Notes under the pieces: model-generated
Told to the model about the DNA's origin: nothing
Databases searched by the model: none
The model's input: only the letters and a program-made list of their open reading frames with translations
Made by a program: the position numbers and the translations under genes
Assembly: GCA_025965895.1 (NCBI GenBank)
Contig: JAOPWC010000074.1
Coordinates: 1-64,000, forward strand
Reading direction: 5' to 3'
Length of the DNA: 64,000 nt
Origin: Mycobacterium sp.
GTDB lineage: Bacteria; Actinomycetota; Actinomycetes; Mycobacteriales; Mycobacteriaceae
Shown: piece by piece, positions 38,859 to 47,429 of the stretch
Numbering within the stretch: position 1 is the first letter of the stretch
How the letters are laid out: each line of letters opens with the position of its first letter

Positions 38859-39482
38859 TCAGCCGAAGATCAGGCCCTTGGTCTGGCTGGTCGCGGCCGA
38901 GAACCGATTCTGCACGTCATCCCAGTTGACCACGTTCCAGAAGGCCTTGACGTAGTCGGCCTTGACGTTCTTGTACTGCAGGTAGTACGCGTGCTCCCAC
39001 ATGTCGACCTGCAACAGGGGGATGATGCCGAGCGGCACGTTGGCCTGCTGGTCATAGAGCTGGAAGGTCAGCAGGTTGTCGCCGAGAGTGTCGTAGCCCA
39101 GCACGGCCCAGCCAGATCCCTGCAACCCGTTGGCGGCCGCCGTGAACTGCGCCTGAAACTTGTCGAACCCGCCGAACGCGTCATCGATTGCCGACGCGAG
39201 GTCGCCCGCCGGCTTGTCGCCGCCCTCCGGAGACAAGTTCTTCCACCAGATGGAGTGGTTGACGTGGCCGCCAAGGTTGAAGGCAAGATTCTTTTCGTAG
39301 AGGAAAATCGCGCTGTGGTCGCCCTTCTCGCGGGCCTCGGCCAGCTGCTCCAAGGCGGTGTTGGCGCCCTTCACATAAGTCGCATGGTGTTTGTCATGGT
39401 GCAGTTCGTTGATCTGCCCCGAGATGTGCGGTTCCAGGGCGCTGTAGTCCCAGGGCAATTCGGGCAAGGTGTACTCAGCCAC
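38859..39482 (-). CDS. sodA: Superoxide dismutase, Mn-type
   Basis: A 207-residue enzyme starting at GTG with AAAGGAA upstream, as in other mycobacteria. The metal ligands are His28, His76 ([10 protein letters not shown]), Asp160 and His164 ([10 protein letters not shown]). Residue 145 is Gln ([10 protein letters not shown]). The iron enzyme of M. tuberculosis has His145, and published mutants show that this position governs Fe/Mn preference, so a manganese enzyme is predicted. No signal peptide is present, although mycobacterial SodA is exported by SecA2. A short membrane-protein gene lies upstream in the same direction. Confidence 0.97.
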   Translation of the reverse strand: MAEYTLPELPWDYSALEPHISGQINELHHDKHHATYVKGANTALEQLAEAREKGDHSAIFLYEKNLAFNLGGHVNHSIWWKNLSPEGGDKPAGDLASAIDDAFGGFDKFQAQFTAAANGLQGSGWAVLGYDTLGDNLLTFQLYDQQANVPLGIIPLLQVDMWEHAYYLQYKNVKADYVKAFWNVVNWDDVQNRFSAATSQTKGLIFG

Positions 39483-39623
39483 GAGATTCCTTTCCGGTCT
39501 TCAGACGTTTCGTTCGTACGACTTCGGCCGGCCCAGCAACGGGGCCGCTCATTGTCAACACTGCTCCATCGCCGCGCACACCGCAAGGATGGCCGCGACC
39601 GGTGCACACCGGAACCCGAGGCG

Positions 39624-39782
39624 TCAAAACAACACGATGATGGCCAGGATGGCCAGCAGGGCCAACGCGATGAGCGCGGCGCGCAGCGCGGCGGTCATAT
39701 GCGCACGGCTATACACGTGCGACGAGGAGTTCCATTCCGAAGGCGGCATAGCCGGACCGGAACCGATCTGTTGCGACGCCAT
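39624..39782 (-). CDS. Small single-pass membrane protein (52 residues)
   Basis: The ATG at 39782 is preceded by AGGGG at good spacing. The product starts MASQQIGSGPAMPPSEWNSS and has one C-terminal helix (LRAALIALALLAILAIIVLF) that ends at the stop. The polar N-terminus followed by a terminal helix fits a tail-anchored protein. It lies 140 bases upstream of sodA in the same direction. No family is recognised. Confidence 0.55.
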   Translation of the reverse strand: MASQQIGSGPAMPPSEWNSSSHVYSRAHMTAALRAALIALALLAILAIIVLF

Positions 39783-39958
39783 CTAGAAGCCCCTTACCTG
39801 CACGTTCAATACCCGCCCCCAGTGAGATGTGTCACAGGATATCGTTGCGACGCTGATCATAGCCCTTCGCCGCGGGCAAGAGAAATCGGCGGGAAGCCCT
39901 TTCGCCCGCACCCATTTCGGCGCGTCGGAGCAACTTGGCAGCGGCGTAGCCTTTGAGG

Positions 39959-40630
39959 ATGGGATGGCTTGACCACCTGCTGGCGAATGTTCGTCGCCCC
40001 GTCGAGATTGTGGATCCCTGCGATGCGTTATCGGGGCGCCCAACCGCGATCATGATCCCGAAAAAACACTTCGTGAACGGCAATCCGATTGCGCCGCCGT
40101 TCTCGGAACGGATGCGTACGGCAGTGTTTGGCGAAGGCTGCTTCTGGGGAGCGGAGCGGGGCTTCTGGGAACTCGACGGCGTGTATTCGACCGCTGTGGG
40201 CTACGCCGGCGGCTACACCGCGAACCCGACGTACGAGGAGGTGTGCTCAGGGCGCACCGGCCATGCCGAGGTAGTGCTGGTGGTGTATGACCCGACCGCG
40301 GTCTCCTACGGCGTATTGCTCGGGCAGTTCTGGGAAAGCCACGACCCGACGCAGGGCATGCGGCAGGGCAACGACCGCGGTACGCAGTACCGCTCGGCGA
40401 TCTATACGACCGATGACACCCAATGACGGATGGCCCGGGACGGTGCCGGCAGTTACGGCAAGGAACTCGCCACGGCCGGCTACGGCGAGATCACCACCGA
40501 GATCGCGCCTCTCCGCGACTTTTACTACGCCGAGGACTATCACCAGCAATATCTGGCGAAGAACCCAAACGGCTACTGCGGCCTGGGTGGCACCGGCGTC
40601 GCCTGTCGCGTCGGCGCCGGGGAAGCCTAG
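39959..40630 (+). pseudogene. msrA: Peptide methionine sulfoxide reductase A with in-frame stop
   Basis: From ATG 39959 the frame encodes MsrA: the catalytic [58 protein letters not shown], and [19 protein letters not shown]. Then TGA at 40424 interrupts, and the same frame goes on with [40 protein letters not shown] (with the resolving Cys) to the stop at 40628. A CGA to TGA change explains it without any shift. The UGA is not at the catalytic Cys, so selenocysteine is not a good explanation. Without readthrough the enzyme would lack its C-terminal third. Confidence 0.85.
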
Positions 40631-40695
40631 CTGGGCGAGCAATTTCGCTACCCGGCGTTGCGGGTTGTTGATGCGTGGGCTTTGCGCGACACAGG

Positions 40696-40795
40696 TTATA
40701 CACAGCCGAAGCGCTGGTGCGGGACAGATGGCGCGCTCATGGCCAGTATCTTTTCCCCCAGCGGTTGTGGATGAACCTGTGGAAATTGTGGATAA
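40696..40795. promoter_or_regulatory. Cluster of DnaA-box-like sequences
   Basis: TTATACACA (40696-40704) equals a known strong E. coli-type DnaA box, and TGTGGATAA (40787-40795) is the exact complement of TTATCCACA. Between them TTGTGGATG (40765-40773) and CCTGTGGAA (40776-40784) are near-matches. Four sites in 100 bases is more than expected by chance in GC-rich DNA. It lies between msrA and the rhodanese gene, far from any dnaA gene. Confidence 0.55.
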
Positions 40796-40829
40796 CTTCC
40801 CGAACTAACGAGTAGCTACGATCGTCGGC

Positions 40830-41168
40830 ATGGGCGGTGACGTGCGACAAGTTTCGATTGCCGACGTTCCGGTGGAGTTCGGGCCGTCGACGGTGCTGCT
40901 GGATGTCCGTGAGCACGACGAATGGCAGCGTGGCCATGCCGAGGGTGCGACGCACATACCCATGGGCGAGGTGCCTGCGAGGATGGCCGAGATCGATTCC
41001 GACGCCGAGTTGTTCGTTGTCTGCGCCGCGGGCGGGCGGTCGCAGCGCGTGGCGCAGTATCTGCAGCGCAACGGCTTCCAACCGGTCAACGTCGACGGCG
41101 GCATGCACGCCTGGGTCGGTGCTGGTCGCCCCGTCGTGTCCGACGACGGCGGAGCCGGCACGGTTTAG
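40830..41168 (+). CDS. Rhodanese-domain sulfurtransferase
   Basis: A 112-residue single-domain rhodanese. VLLDVREHDEWQRGHAEGAT is the CH2A-type opening, and the active Cys lies in FVVCAAGGRSQRVAQYLQ at about residue 71. GFQPVNVDGGMHAW is the closing block. It transfers sulfane sulfur to an unknown acceptor in the cytoplasm. It stands alone, 18 bases ahead of the DUF4328 gene and possibly co-transcribed with it. DnaA-like boxes precede it. Confidence 0.9.
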   Translation: MGGDVRQVSIADVPVEFGPSTVLLDVREHDEWQRGHAEGATHIPMGEVPARMAEIDSDAELFVVCAAGGRSQRVAQYLQRNGFQPVNVDGGMHAWVGAGRPVVSDDGGAGTV

Positions 41169-41186
41169 CGTGATTAGGCTGGTCGG

Positions 41187-42242
41187 ATGATCCAGGTGTG
41201 TTCCCGCTGCGGGACGCGGTGGAACGTGCGCGACCGTCAGCGCCAATGGTGCCCGCGCTGCCACGGCGCGCTGCTGGCGCCGTCCTTCACACCAGTGCCC
41301 AGCCCGTCGCCGTGGAGCGCACCCGGAACACGCAACAGCGCACCCACTCAGAACCACTCCGTGCCGCGACTGCCACCCGGATACCGCTGGATCGCGGTGC
41401 GACCCGGCTCCGCGCCGCCGCCGCGCCGCCGCCGCAGGCCGCTGGGTCCGACACCGCGCTACCCGGTGATGCCGCGCTGGGGGTTGATGGATCCCGCGAT
41501 GACCGGCGGCGAGAGTCGGGCAGCCGCGCCGCGGCAAGGCCCGTCGCCGTGGTCTGTGCGCGCGACACTGATCATGACGATCGCGATCCTCGGCGTCGCC
41601 GCGCTGACGCACCTGGTGCGCTACGTGCTGCTCATCATCAACCGCAGCATCTTGCTGAACCCGATTGTGGCCGGAGTGGTCACCTGGCTGGCGGTGCTTG
41701 CCAGCGTAGCCGCGCTGTTCTCGATCGTGGGTTGCGCGTTCGTGCTGACGGGCTGGTTGATCGCCCGGCGGGCCGCGGCGTTCGAGTATCGCCACCAGCC
41801 GGACCCGCGGCCGGTGTGGGCGTTGCGCGTCGGCAGTCTCGTGCCGTTTGTCAACCTCGCATGGGCGCCGGTGTTCGCCCTCGAGCTGGCACTCGCCGAA
41901 GACCGCTACGAGCGGCTGCGTCGTCGGATCTGGGTGTGGTGGGGCCTGTTCGCCGCGAGCACGGCGGTCTCGGTGTTTGCCACTGCGACAAGCTTCACAA
42001 GTGAGGCGCAGGGCATCGCCGACAACACGGTGAGCTTCATCGTTGCCTACCTGCTCGCGATGGCGACCGTCGTCGCGACTGCGCAGTTGGTGTTCGACGT
42101 GGAGCGCGCTCCCGTCGAACGGCTCACCCACCGCTGGCTCCTGGTCGCCCCGGAAACAGAACGGGAATCAGAAAAAGCACCGGAAAACCGCCCCGAAACG
42201 CCGGCTGAGGTTGAGCGCGAAGACCAGGAACCGGCAGCATAG
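41187..42242 (+). CDS. DUF4328 membrane protein (Rv3843c-like)
   Basis: A 351-residue protein. A zinc ribbon comes first (CSRCGTRW, CPRCHG at residues 5-26), then a Pro/Arg-rich linker, then about six helices, the conserved DUF4328 part including ARRAAAFEYRHQPDPRPVWA and LVPFVNLAWAPVFALELALA. The C-terminus is acidic. It corresponds to Rv3843c in order and design. No reaction is known. It runs directly into glpQ1 with 5 bases between. Confidence 0.8.
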   Translation: MIQVCSRCGTRWNVRDRQRQWCPRCHGALLAPSFTPVPSPSPWSAPGTRNSAPTQNHSVPRLPPGYRWIAVRPGSAPPPRRRRRPLGPTPRYPVMPRWGLMDPAMTGGESRAAAPRQGPSPWSVRATLIMTIAILGVAALTHLVRYVLLIINRSILLNPIVAGVVTWLAVLASVAALFSIVGCAFVLTGWLIARRAAAFEYRHQPDPRPVWALRVGSLVPFVNLAWAPVFALELALAEDRYERLRRRIWVWWGLFAASTAVSVFATATSFTSEAQGIADNTVSFIVAYLLAMATVVATAQLVFDVERAPVERLTHRWLLVAPETERESEKAPENRPETPAEVEREDQEPAA

Positions 42243-42247
42243 CCTCT

Positions 42248-43072
42248 ATGGGTTCGGGCGACGCGTTGCGCGCCGGACATCCGTTCGTGGTGGCGCATCG
42301 GGGGGCTTCCGCCGAGCGCCCCGAACACACGCTGGCCGCTTACGCGTTGGCGCTGCAGCAAGGGGCCGACGGGGTCGAATGCGACGTGCGGCTCAGCCGT
42401 GACGGGCACCTTGTATGTGTGCACGACCGCCGCATTGACCGCACCTCCACCGGCACGGGGTTGGTCAGCGAGATGACGCTCGCGCAGCTGCGTTCCTTCG
42501 ACTACGGCGCCTGGCACGGCAGTTGGCGATCCGACGGCAGCCACGGCGAAACCGGCCTGCTGACGCTCGACGCCCTGGTCGCGCTGGTGCTGGACTGGCA
42601 TCGGCCGGTGAAGATCTTCATCGAGACCAAGCATCCTGTGCGGTACGGCTCGTTGGTCGAGAGCAAAGTGCTGGCACTGCTGCACCGCTATGGAATCGCG
42701 TCGCCGGCCTCGGCGGACCGGTCGCGAGCGGTGGTGATGTCGTTCTCGGCGGCAGCGGTGTGGCGGATTCGTCGGGTGGCGCCACTGCTGCCGACCGTGC
42801 TGCTCGGCGACACGTCGCGCTACCTCGGCGGCGGCGCCGCCACCACGGTCGGCGCGACTGCTATCGGACCGTCGATCACGACGCTGCGCGAACACCCTGA
42901 GCTTGTCGACAGGGCGGCCGCGCAGGGCCGTGCCAGCTACTGCTGGACGGTCGACCACTACGAGGACGTTGAGTACTGCCGTCAACTGGGTGTCGGATGG
43001 ATCGCGACGAATCATCCGGGGCGGACAAAGGACTGGCTGCAGCGCGGCCTGACGGACCTGTCGGGCCGGTAG
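42248..43072 (+). CDS. glpQ1: Glycerophosphodiester phosphodiesterase
   Basis: A 274-residue GDPD enzyme. The catalytic text is FVVAHRGASAERPEHTLAAY (first His and Arg), GADGVECDVRLSRDGHLVCV with the E-x-D metal pair, and HDRRIDRTSTGTG (second His). IFIETKHP has the third metal Glu. It hydrolyses deacylated phospholipids to glycerol-3-phosphate. No signal peptide is present. It matches Rv3842c in position. The gene converges on the LCP gene with 2 bases between stops. Confidence 0.93.
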   Translation: MGSGDALRAGHPFVVAHRGASAERPEHTLAAYALALQQGADGVECDVRLSRDGHLVCVHDRRIDRTSTGTGLVSEMTLAQLRSFDYGAWHGSWRSDGSHGETGLLTLDALVALVLDWHRPVKIFIETKHPVRYGSLVESKVLALLHRYGIASPASADRSRAVVMSFSAAAVWRIRRVAPLLPTVLLGDTSRYLGGGAATTVGATAIGPSITTLREHPELVDRAAAQGRASYCWTVDHYEDVEYCRQLGVGWIATNHPGRTKDWLQRGLTDLSGR

Positions 43073-43074
43073 GG

Positions 43075-44241
43075 CTATTGCTCAGACTGCAGGACGTCCT
43101 GAGGCACCGGGTCGTCGTTGGACAGCGCGGTGAACAGCCGCGACGCCTCGTCTTTGTTCCACATCACGACCGCACCCGAGTCGCTACTGCCCAATTCACC
43201 GATTGGAACCGTCGTGGTGACCGTCGAGCCGTGCAGCGCCCAGCCGAGCCGGGAAAGGTCCCAGACGTGCGCTCCGGTGTCGAGGGTCAGCGCGCCCGTC
43301 GTCGCGCTGTCGAGCGAATACCAGCGGAACGGGTTGAGCCACACGGCGGGGCTGGCCGTGCGGTGCAGCAGCGCCGACATGAACTCGCGCTGGTTGATCA
43401 TCCGATCGAGGTCGGCGCGTGGGGTGGCTCTGCTGCGGACGTAGCCGAGCGCGTTGCGGCCGTCGAGCTTGTGGCACCCGGCGGGCAGGTCGATGCCGGC
43501 CAGCGGATCGCTGATCGGCTCCTTCGGGCACATCGTGACGCCGCCGAGAGCGTCGACCACCGCGGCGAAACCGCCGAAGCCGATCTCGGCGTAATGGTCC
43601 AGCCGGATCCCGGTGGCCTGCTCGACCGTCTGTACCAGCAACTGCGGGCCGCCGACGGCGAACGCCATGTTGATCTTGTCGCGACCCTGTCCGGGAATCG
43701 GCACGTACGAGTCACGCGGTATCGACACCATCGTCGTGGGCACACTCGACCCGAATCCGGGAATGTGCACCAGCATGATCGTGTCGGTGCGACCGTTGCC
43801 GGTGTCACCGCCGGTCGCCAGCTCGGTCTGCTGCTCGGGTGAGAGATCGTTGCGGTTGTCCGAGCCGACCAGCAGCCAGGTGGTGCCGTGGGCGGCGGCG
43901 GGGCGGTCGGCGTAATCGGTGAATACCGCGGTGCGGTGCAGCGAGCGGTCGATCCACCCGCCGAGGGCGACGGACCCGGCCAGCGCCACGAGCACGATGA
44001 CGGCGATCATGGGGCCCCAGCGCCGCTTGCGGCGTGGTTTGGCGGACCTCGGTGGCGGCTGGTGGCGCGCGGGCGGCTGGGGGCGCGGGGGTGGTTGCTC
44101 ACGTGGCGGTGGCGGCCGGCGCGGCGAGGGGCGGTAGGCCGGGCCGGGAGGCGACGGAGGCGGGGGGCGGTAGGCCGGGTCGCGACGGATGACCTGTGAC
44201 GGCTCCCGCCGGGGAGCCGGGTAGGGCCCGTTGTCGCTCAC
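43075..44241 (-). CDS. LytR-CpsA-Psr family cell-wall ligase
   Basis: A 388-residue type II membrane protein. Residues 1-70 are a Pro/Arg-rich cytoplasmic part, residues about 77-98 the membrane helix (WGPMIAVIVLVALAGSVALG), and the extracellular LCP domain follows: WLLVGSDNRND, GRTDTIMLVHI, TTMVSIPRDSYVPIPG, RDKINMAFAVGG and YVRSRATPRADLDRMINQRE. The Arg/Asp set that binds polyprenyl pyrophosphate is intact. Such enzymes join arabinogalactan to peptidoglycan in mycobacteria. It is not Lcp1 (Rv3267) by position, and its share of the work is unknown. Confidence 0.88.
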   Translation of the reverse strand: MSDNGPYPAPRREPSQVIRRDPAYRPPPPSPPGPAYRPSPRRPPPPREQPPPRPQPPARHQPPPRSAKPRRKRRWGPMIAVIVLVALAGSVALGGWIDRSLHRTAVFTDYADRPAAAHGTTWLLVGSDNRNDLSPEQQTELATGGDTGNGRTDTIMLVHIPGFGSSVPTTMVSIPRDSYVPIPGQGRDKINMAFAVGGPQLLVQTVEQATGIRLDHYAEIGFGGFAAVVDALGGVTMCPKEPISDPLAGIDLPAGCHKLDGRNALGYVRSRATPRADLDRMINQREFMSALLHRTASPAVWLNPFRWYSLDSATTGALTLDTGAHVWDLSRLGWALHGSTVTTTVPIGELGSSDSGAVVMWNKDEASRLFTALSNDDPVPQDVLQSEQ

Positions 44242-44258
44242 CGGAACAATCTACGGCC

Positions 44259-45026
44259 TCAGGGCAGCCAGCCGAGGTGACCTTTGGCCAGCGCATAGCC
44301 CGCGAACGCCACGGTGTCGATCAGGCCGTGCGCGATGATCAGTGGCCAGAGCCGGCCGGTGCGGCGCCAAACGTAGCCGAACACGAGGCCCATCGCGAGG
44401 TTTCCCAGGCCGGCGCCGAAGCCCTGGTACAGGTGATAGGCCCCACGCAGCAGGCTCGAGCAGACGATCGCGGCCCTGTCGCCCATCCCGAGCTGGCGCA
44501 GCCGGGTGATCAGGTAGGCGACGACGACCACTTCCTCGGCCCAGCCGTTGGCGAAGGCCGTCGCGATCAGGACCGGCACCCGCCACCACGTGTCGCTGAC
44601 CGTCGACGGCTCCACCGAAGCGCTGAGACCAATGAGGCGGGACAGCACGTAAAGGCCAAGGCCGGGCAACCCGATCAGCGCCGCCAGCCCGACTCCGCCC
44701 AGCACGTCGGGCCGCCAGCGCGGCCGACCCAGCCCGATCACGGACGGGCCCAACCCGCTGCGCCACAACAGATACAGGCCGAGCGCGCCCCACGCGAGTA
44801 GCTGCGCAACCGAAGCCAGGTTCAGGCCGAGGTCGATCAGGTCGAAATACGACCGGCGCGGGATGAGCTCTATCTTCTGCTTGCTCAGGGTCCGCAGCAC
44901 CGAGTCGGCCAGCTGCAGGACTGAAGTGACGGCGCTGAACCCGAACGTGACCGCCAGCACGATGACGAGCTCGGCGCGAAGCCCTGTACGCGACTCTAGC
45001 GTGGCCGGACCGGCCTGCTGCGTCAT
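44259..45026 (-). CDS. CPBP-family intramembrane metalloprotease
   Basis: A 255-residue protein with about seven helices. The family motifs are NGWAEEVVVVAYLITRLRQL (the EE pair), AYHLYQGFGAGLGNLAMGLV (His in place of the second motif) and PLIIAHGLIDTVAFAGYAL (third motif). The first motif lacks the usual Arg after EExx, a variation seen in actinobacterial members. The substrate could be a membrane peptide or signal protein. It lies 17 bases upstream of the LCP gene in the same direction and is probably co-transcribed. Confidence 0.8.
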   Translation of the reverse strand: MTQQAGPATLESRTGLRAELVIVLAVTFGFSAVTSVLQLADSVLRTLSKQKIELIPRRSYFDLIDLGLNLASVAQLLAWGALGLYLLWRSGLGPSVIGLGRPRWRPDVLGGVGLAALIGLPGLGLYVLSRLIGLSASVEPSTVSDTWWRVPVLIATAFANGWAEEVVVVAYLITRLRQLGMGDRAAIVCSSLLRGAYHLYQGFGAGLGNLAMGLVFGYVWRRTGRLWPLIIAHGLIDTVAFAGYALAKGHLGWLP

Positions 45027-45161
45027 GCCGCCACGCTAGAGCAGGATTCATCTGCACCCCGCGGGCTGAAGGGCTGCTGTACGAAATGAGCCAAGGCTAA
45101 CGCAATTTCGAGCTGCACAATGAACACAGGAGCGCCCCGTGAGAACCGATAGGGTTGGGGG

Positions 45162-46085
45162 GTGCCGCGCATCGCCTACCTGGGTCCACAGGGCACGTTC
45201 ACCGAAGCGGCGTTGCTTCAGATGGTCGACGACGGCCTGATCCCGTGGCCGGGTGCGGTGGAGCTGGTGGCGACCGAAAGCAGCGCTGCCGCACTACAGG
45301 CGGTGCGCGACGGGTTGGCGGACTACGCGTGCGTGCCGATCGAGAACTCGATCGAGGGATCGATCCTGCCGACGCTGGACAGCCTCGCGAGCGGGGCGCC
45401 GTTGCAGGTGTTCGCGGAGTTGACGCTCGATGTGGCTTTCAGCATCGTGGTGCGACCCGGGCGCAGGCTGGAGCATGTGCGCAAGGTCGCCGCGTTCCCC
45501 ACCGCGGCTGCTCAGGTCCGGCACTGGCTGGCCAGGCATCTGCCGAAGGCCGAGGTGGTGCCGTCGTCATCGAATTCCGCTGCGGCCCTCGACGTCGCGT
45601 TCGGCCGCGCCGACGCCGGTGTCACCACGATGCTCGCGGCCCAGCGTTATGAGCTGGTCGAGCTGGCGTCAGGCATCGTCGACGAGGCCAATGCCCGCAC
45701 CCGCTTCGTCCTGGCCGGCGCCCCGGGGGCGCCACCACCCCGGACGGGGGCCGACCGCACGTCGGTCGTGCTGCGGATCGCCAACGTCCCTGGCGCGCTG
45801 GTCGCCGCACTGACGGAGTTCGGCATCCGCGACATCGACCTCACCCGGATCGAATCTCGGCCGACACGTACCGGATTGGGGACGTACGTCTTCTTTCTCG
45901 ACTGCGTGGGCCATATCGACGACGGTGCCGTCGCCGAGGCACTCAAGGCGTTGCACCGTCGTTGTGAAGATGTGCGATATCTGGGTTCGTGGCCGACAGG
46001 GGCGGCAACCGGTGCGGTACCACCGGAGATGGATGAGGCGTCACGCTGGCTGGCGCGGCTTCGCGATGGCGAGGGCCGATCGTGA
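45162..46085 (+). CDS. pheA: Prephenate dehydratase
   Basis: A 307-residue enzyme from GTG 45162 (MPRIAYLGPQGTFTEAAL). The catalytic domain has YACVPIENSIEGSI, VVPSSSNSAAALDVAF and NARTRFVLAG (the TRF motif with the essential Thr). The ACT domain follows (IANVPGALVAALTEFGIRDI, LTRIESRPTRTGLGTYVFFL) and binds phenylalanine as feedback signal. There is no chorismate mutase domain, as in Rv3838c. It makes phenylpyruvate for phenylalanine. It overlaps the next gene by 4 bases. Confidence 0.96.
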   Translation: MPRIAYLGPQGTFTEAALLQMVDDGLIPWPGAVELVATESSAAALQAVRDGLADYACVPIENSIEGSILPTLDSLASGAPLQVFAELTLDVAFSIVVRPGRRLEHVRKVAAFPTAAAQVRHWLARHLPKAEVVPSSSNSAAALDVAFGRADAGVTTMLAAQRYELVELASGIVDEANARTRFVLAGAPGAPPPRTGADRTSVVLRIANVPGALVAALTEFGIRDIDLTRIESRPTRTGLGTYVFFLDCVGHIDDGAVAEALKALHRRCEDVRYLGSWPTGAATGAVPPEMDEASRWLARLRDGEGRS

Positions 46086-46768
46086 GCGGCCGTCTGGTGC
46101 TTGTGCGCCACGGCCAGTCCCACAGCAACGTCGACCGGCTCCTTGACACCCGTCCGCCGGGCTCATCGCTGACCGAGCTCGGCGTAGAGCAGGCGCGCCA
46201 GTTCGCGCGTGGCGTCGGGCGGCAGCCGGGCATGCTGCTCCATTCGGTCGCGCTACGTGCCGCCGAGACCGCGGCCGTGCTGGGCGAGGAATTCGGGCTG
46301 CGGCCCCGGGAGGTCGAGGGCATCCACGAGGTGCAGGTGGGGGACCTCGAGATGCGCAACGACGACGAGGCCGTCGAGGCGTTCAACAAGATTTACGAGC
46401 GTTGGCATCTCGGCGAACTGGACACGTCTTTCCCGGGCGGCGAGACGGCGACCGACGTGCTGGACCGCTACCTGCCGGTGCTGACCGGTCTGCGGATGCG
46501 TTACCTGGACAACGACGACTGGTCCGGAGACGTCGTCGTCGTCAGCCACGGCGCGGCGATTCGGCTGGCGGCGGCGACCCTGGCCGGTGTGGACGGCACG
46601 TTCGTCGTCGAACATCACCTGGCCAACGCCGAATCGGTGGTGCTCGCGCCGATCACCGACGGCCGGTGGAGTTGTCTGCAATGGGGAGTGCACACGCCGC
46701 CGTTCATGGCGGACCCCCGCGGCATGCCCCCGCCCGAGGAGCTGGACACTGCCGACCCGATGGGGTGA
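46082..46768 (+). CDS. Histidine phosphatase (phosphoglycerate-mutase superfamily)
   Basis: A 228-residue protein from the overlapping GTG at 46082. LVLVRHGQSHSNVDRLLDTR carries the phosphohistidine, SVALRAAETAAVLGEEF the second Arg, and VVVSHGAAIRLAAATL the second His. This is a phosphatase rather than a glycolytic mutase by context and loop lengths. Coupled translation with pheA is conserved (Rv3837c), which suggests a link to aromatic amino-acid metabolism, but the substrate is not known. Confidence 0.9.
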   Translation: MSGRLVLVRHGQSHSNVDRLLDTRPPGSSLTELGVEQARQFARGVGRQPGMLLHSVALRAAETAAVLGEEFGLRPREVEGIHEVQVGDLEMRNDDEAVEAFNKIYERWHLGELDTSFPGGETATDVLDRYLPVLTGLRMRYLDNDDWSGDVVVVSHGAAIRLAAATLAGVDGTFVVEHHLANAESVVLAPITDGRWSCLQWGVHTPPFMADPRGMPPPEELDTADPMG

Positions 46769-46772
46769 GGCG

Positions 46773-46964
46773 TCAGACCGCCAGCGCCGCCGACCCGCCG
46801 CAGCGGCAGCCCACCGCCTCGCAGTCGATGCTGAACGTGTGGCGGATGCGATCCGGGCTGTCGCAATCGTCCTCAGTGCACTCGGAGCGGTGCTGCGAGT
46901 GGTGGATGACGGTGCCGTGGCAGTGCTCCCAGCCGTCACGGCAGTCGCGGCACTGCAAGCTCAT
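46773..46964 (-). CDS. Small Cys/His-rich protein (63 residues)
   Basis: The product MSLQCRDCRDGWEHCHGTVI continues HHSQHRSECTEDDC and IDCEAVGCRCGGSAALAV. Eight cysteines in C-x2-C, C-x4-C and C-x4-C-x-C spacing plus four nearby histidines suggest two zinc sites. It is convergent with the phosphatase gene (4 bases apart). A homologous small gene in other mycobacteria is likely from memory, but I cannot confirm it. The role is unknown. Confidence 0.6.
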   Translation of the reverse strand: MSLQCRDCRDGWEHCHGTVIHHSQHRSECTEDDCDSPDRIRHTFSIDCEAVGCRCGGSAALAV

Positions 46965-47005
46965 GCGCTGTTCATATCACCGGCGGCGGACAAACCGCGG
47001 ATGCC

Positions 47006-47069
47006 GCGCTCGTCTCACCTATTGGGTCTTCGCGCAAGCGCTCGTCTCACCTATTGGGTCTTCCCGCAA
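47006..47069. repeat. 32-bp tandem direct repeat
   Basis: Two adjacent 32-base copies (47006-47037 and 47038-47069) differ by one base. Each contains CTCGTCTCACCTATTGGGTC, and the first eight bases of a third copy follow. They lie between the Cys-rich gene and the zincin gene. A 32-base unit cannot maintain a reading frame, so it is non-coding. Confidence 0.85.
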
Positions 47070-47073
47070 GCGC

Positions 47074-47412
47074 TCATCCCCACCCCAGTTCGCGCAACCG
47101 CTCCTCGTCAATCCCGAAGTGGTGCGCGATCTCGTGAATCACCGTGATGGCGACCTCCTCGACGACCTCCTCCTCGCTGTCGCAGACCTCCAGGAGCGCG
47201 TCTCGGTAGATCGTTATCGTGTCGGGCAGCGCCCCGGCGTAGGACGAGTCCCGTTCGGTCAGCGCGATGCCTTCGTACAGGCCGAGCAGTTCGGGGTCTT
47301 CCGGGTGCCGCGCCTCGACGAGAACCACCACGTTGTCGGTTGCGGCCCCCAGTTTTTGGGGGATGAGGTCTAGCGCGTCGGACACTAATTCGTCGAACCG
47401 CTGCCGGCTCAT
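47074..47412 (-). CDS. Zincin-like metallopeptidase (Rv3836 type)
   Basis: A 112-residue protein from ATG 47412 (MSRQRFDELVSDALDLIPQK). NVVVLVEARHPEDPELLGLY, ALPDTITIYRDALLEVC and VAITVIHEIAHHFGIDEERL (HExxH with a following H-x-G) define the DUF1025/Rv3836 family of minimal zinc proteases. The third ligand is the His after HEIAH or the terminal Glu, as in characterised relatives. It is cytoplasmic and its substrate is unknown. It lies upstream of nothing in its own direction except the repeat region. Confidence 0.9.
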   Translation of the reverse strand: MSRQRFDELVSDALDLIPQKLGAATDNVVVLVEARHPEDPELLGLYEGIALTERDSSYAGALPDTITIYRDALLEVCDSEEEVVEEVAITVIHEIAHHFGIDEERLRELGWG

Positions 47413-47429
47413 CCGCACCGCCACCGCGG

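Noticed and set aside
40424..40426. Selenocysteine codon in msrA
   Set aside because: The UGA is far from the catalytic GCFWG cysteine, which is a normal Cys codon, and it stands where ordinary MsrA has a variable helix residue. No SECIS-like hairpin was seen.
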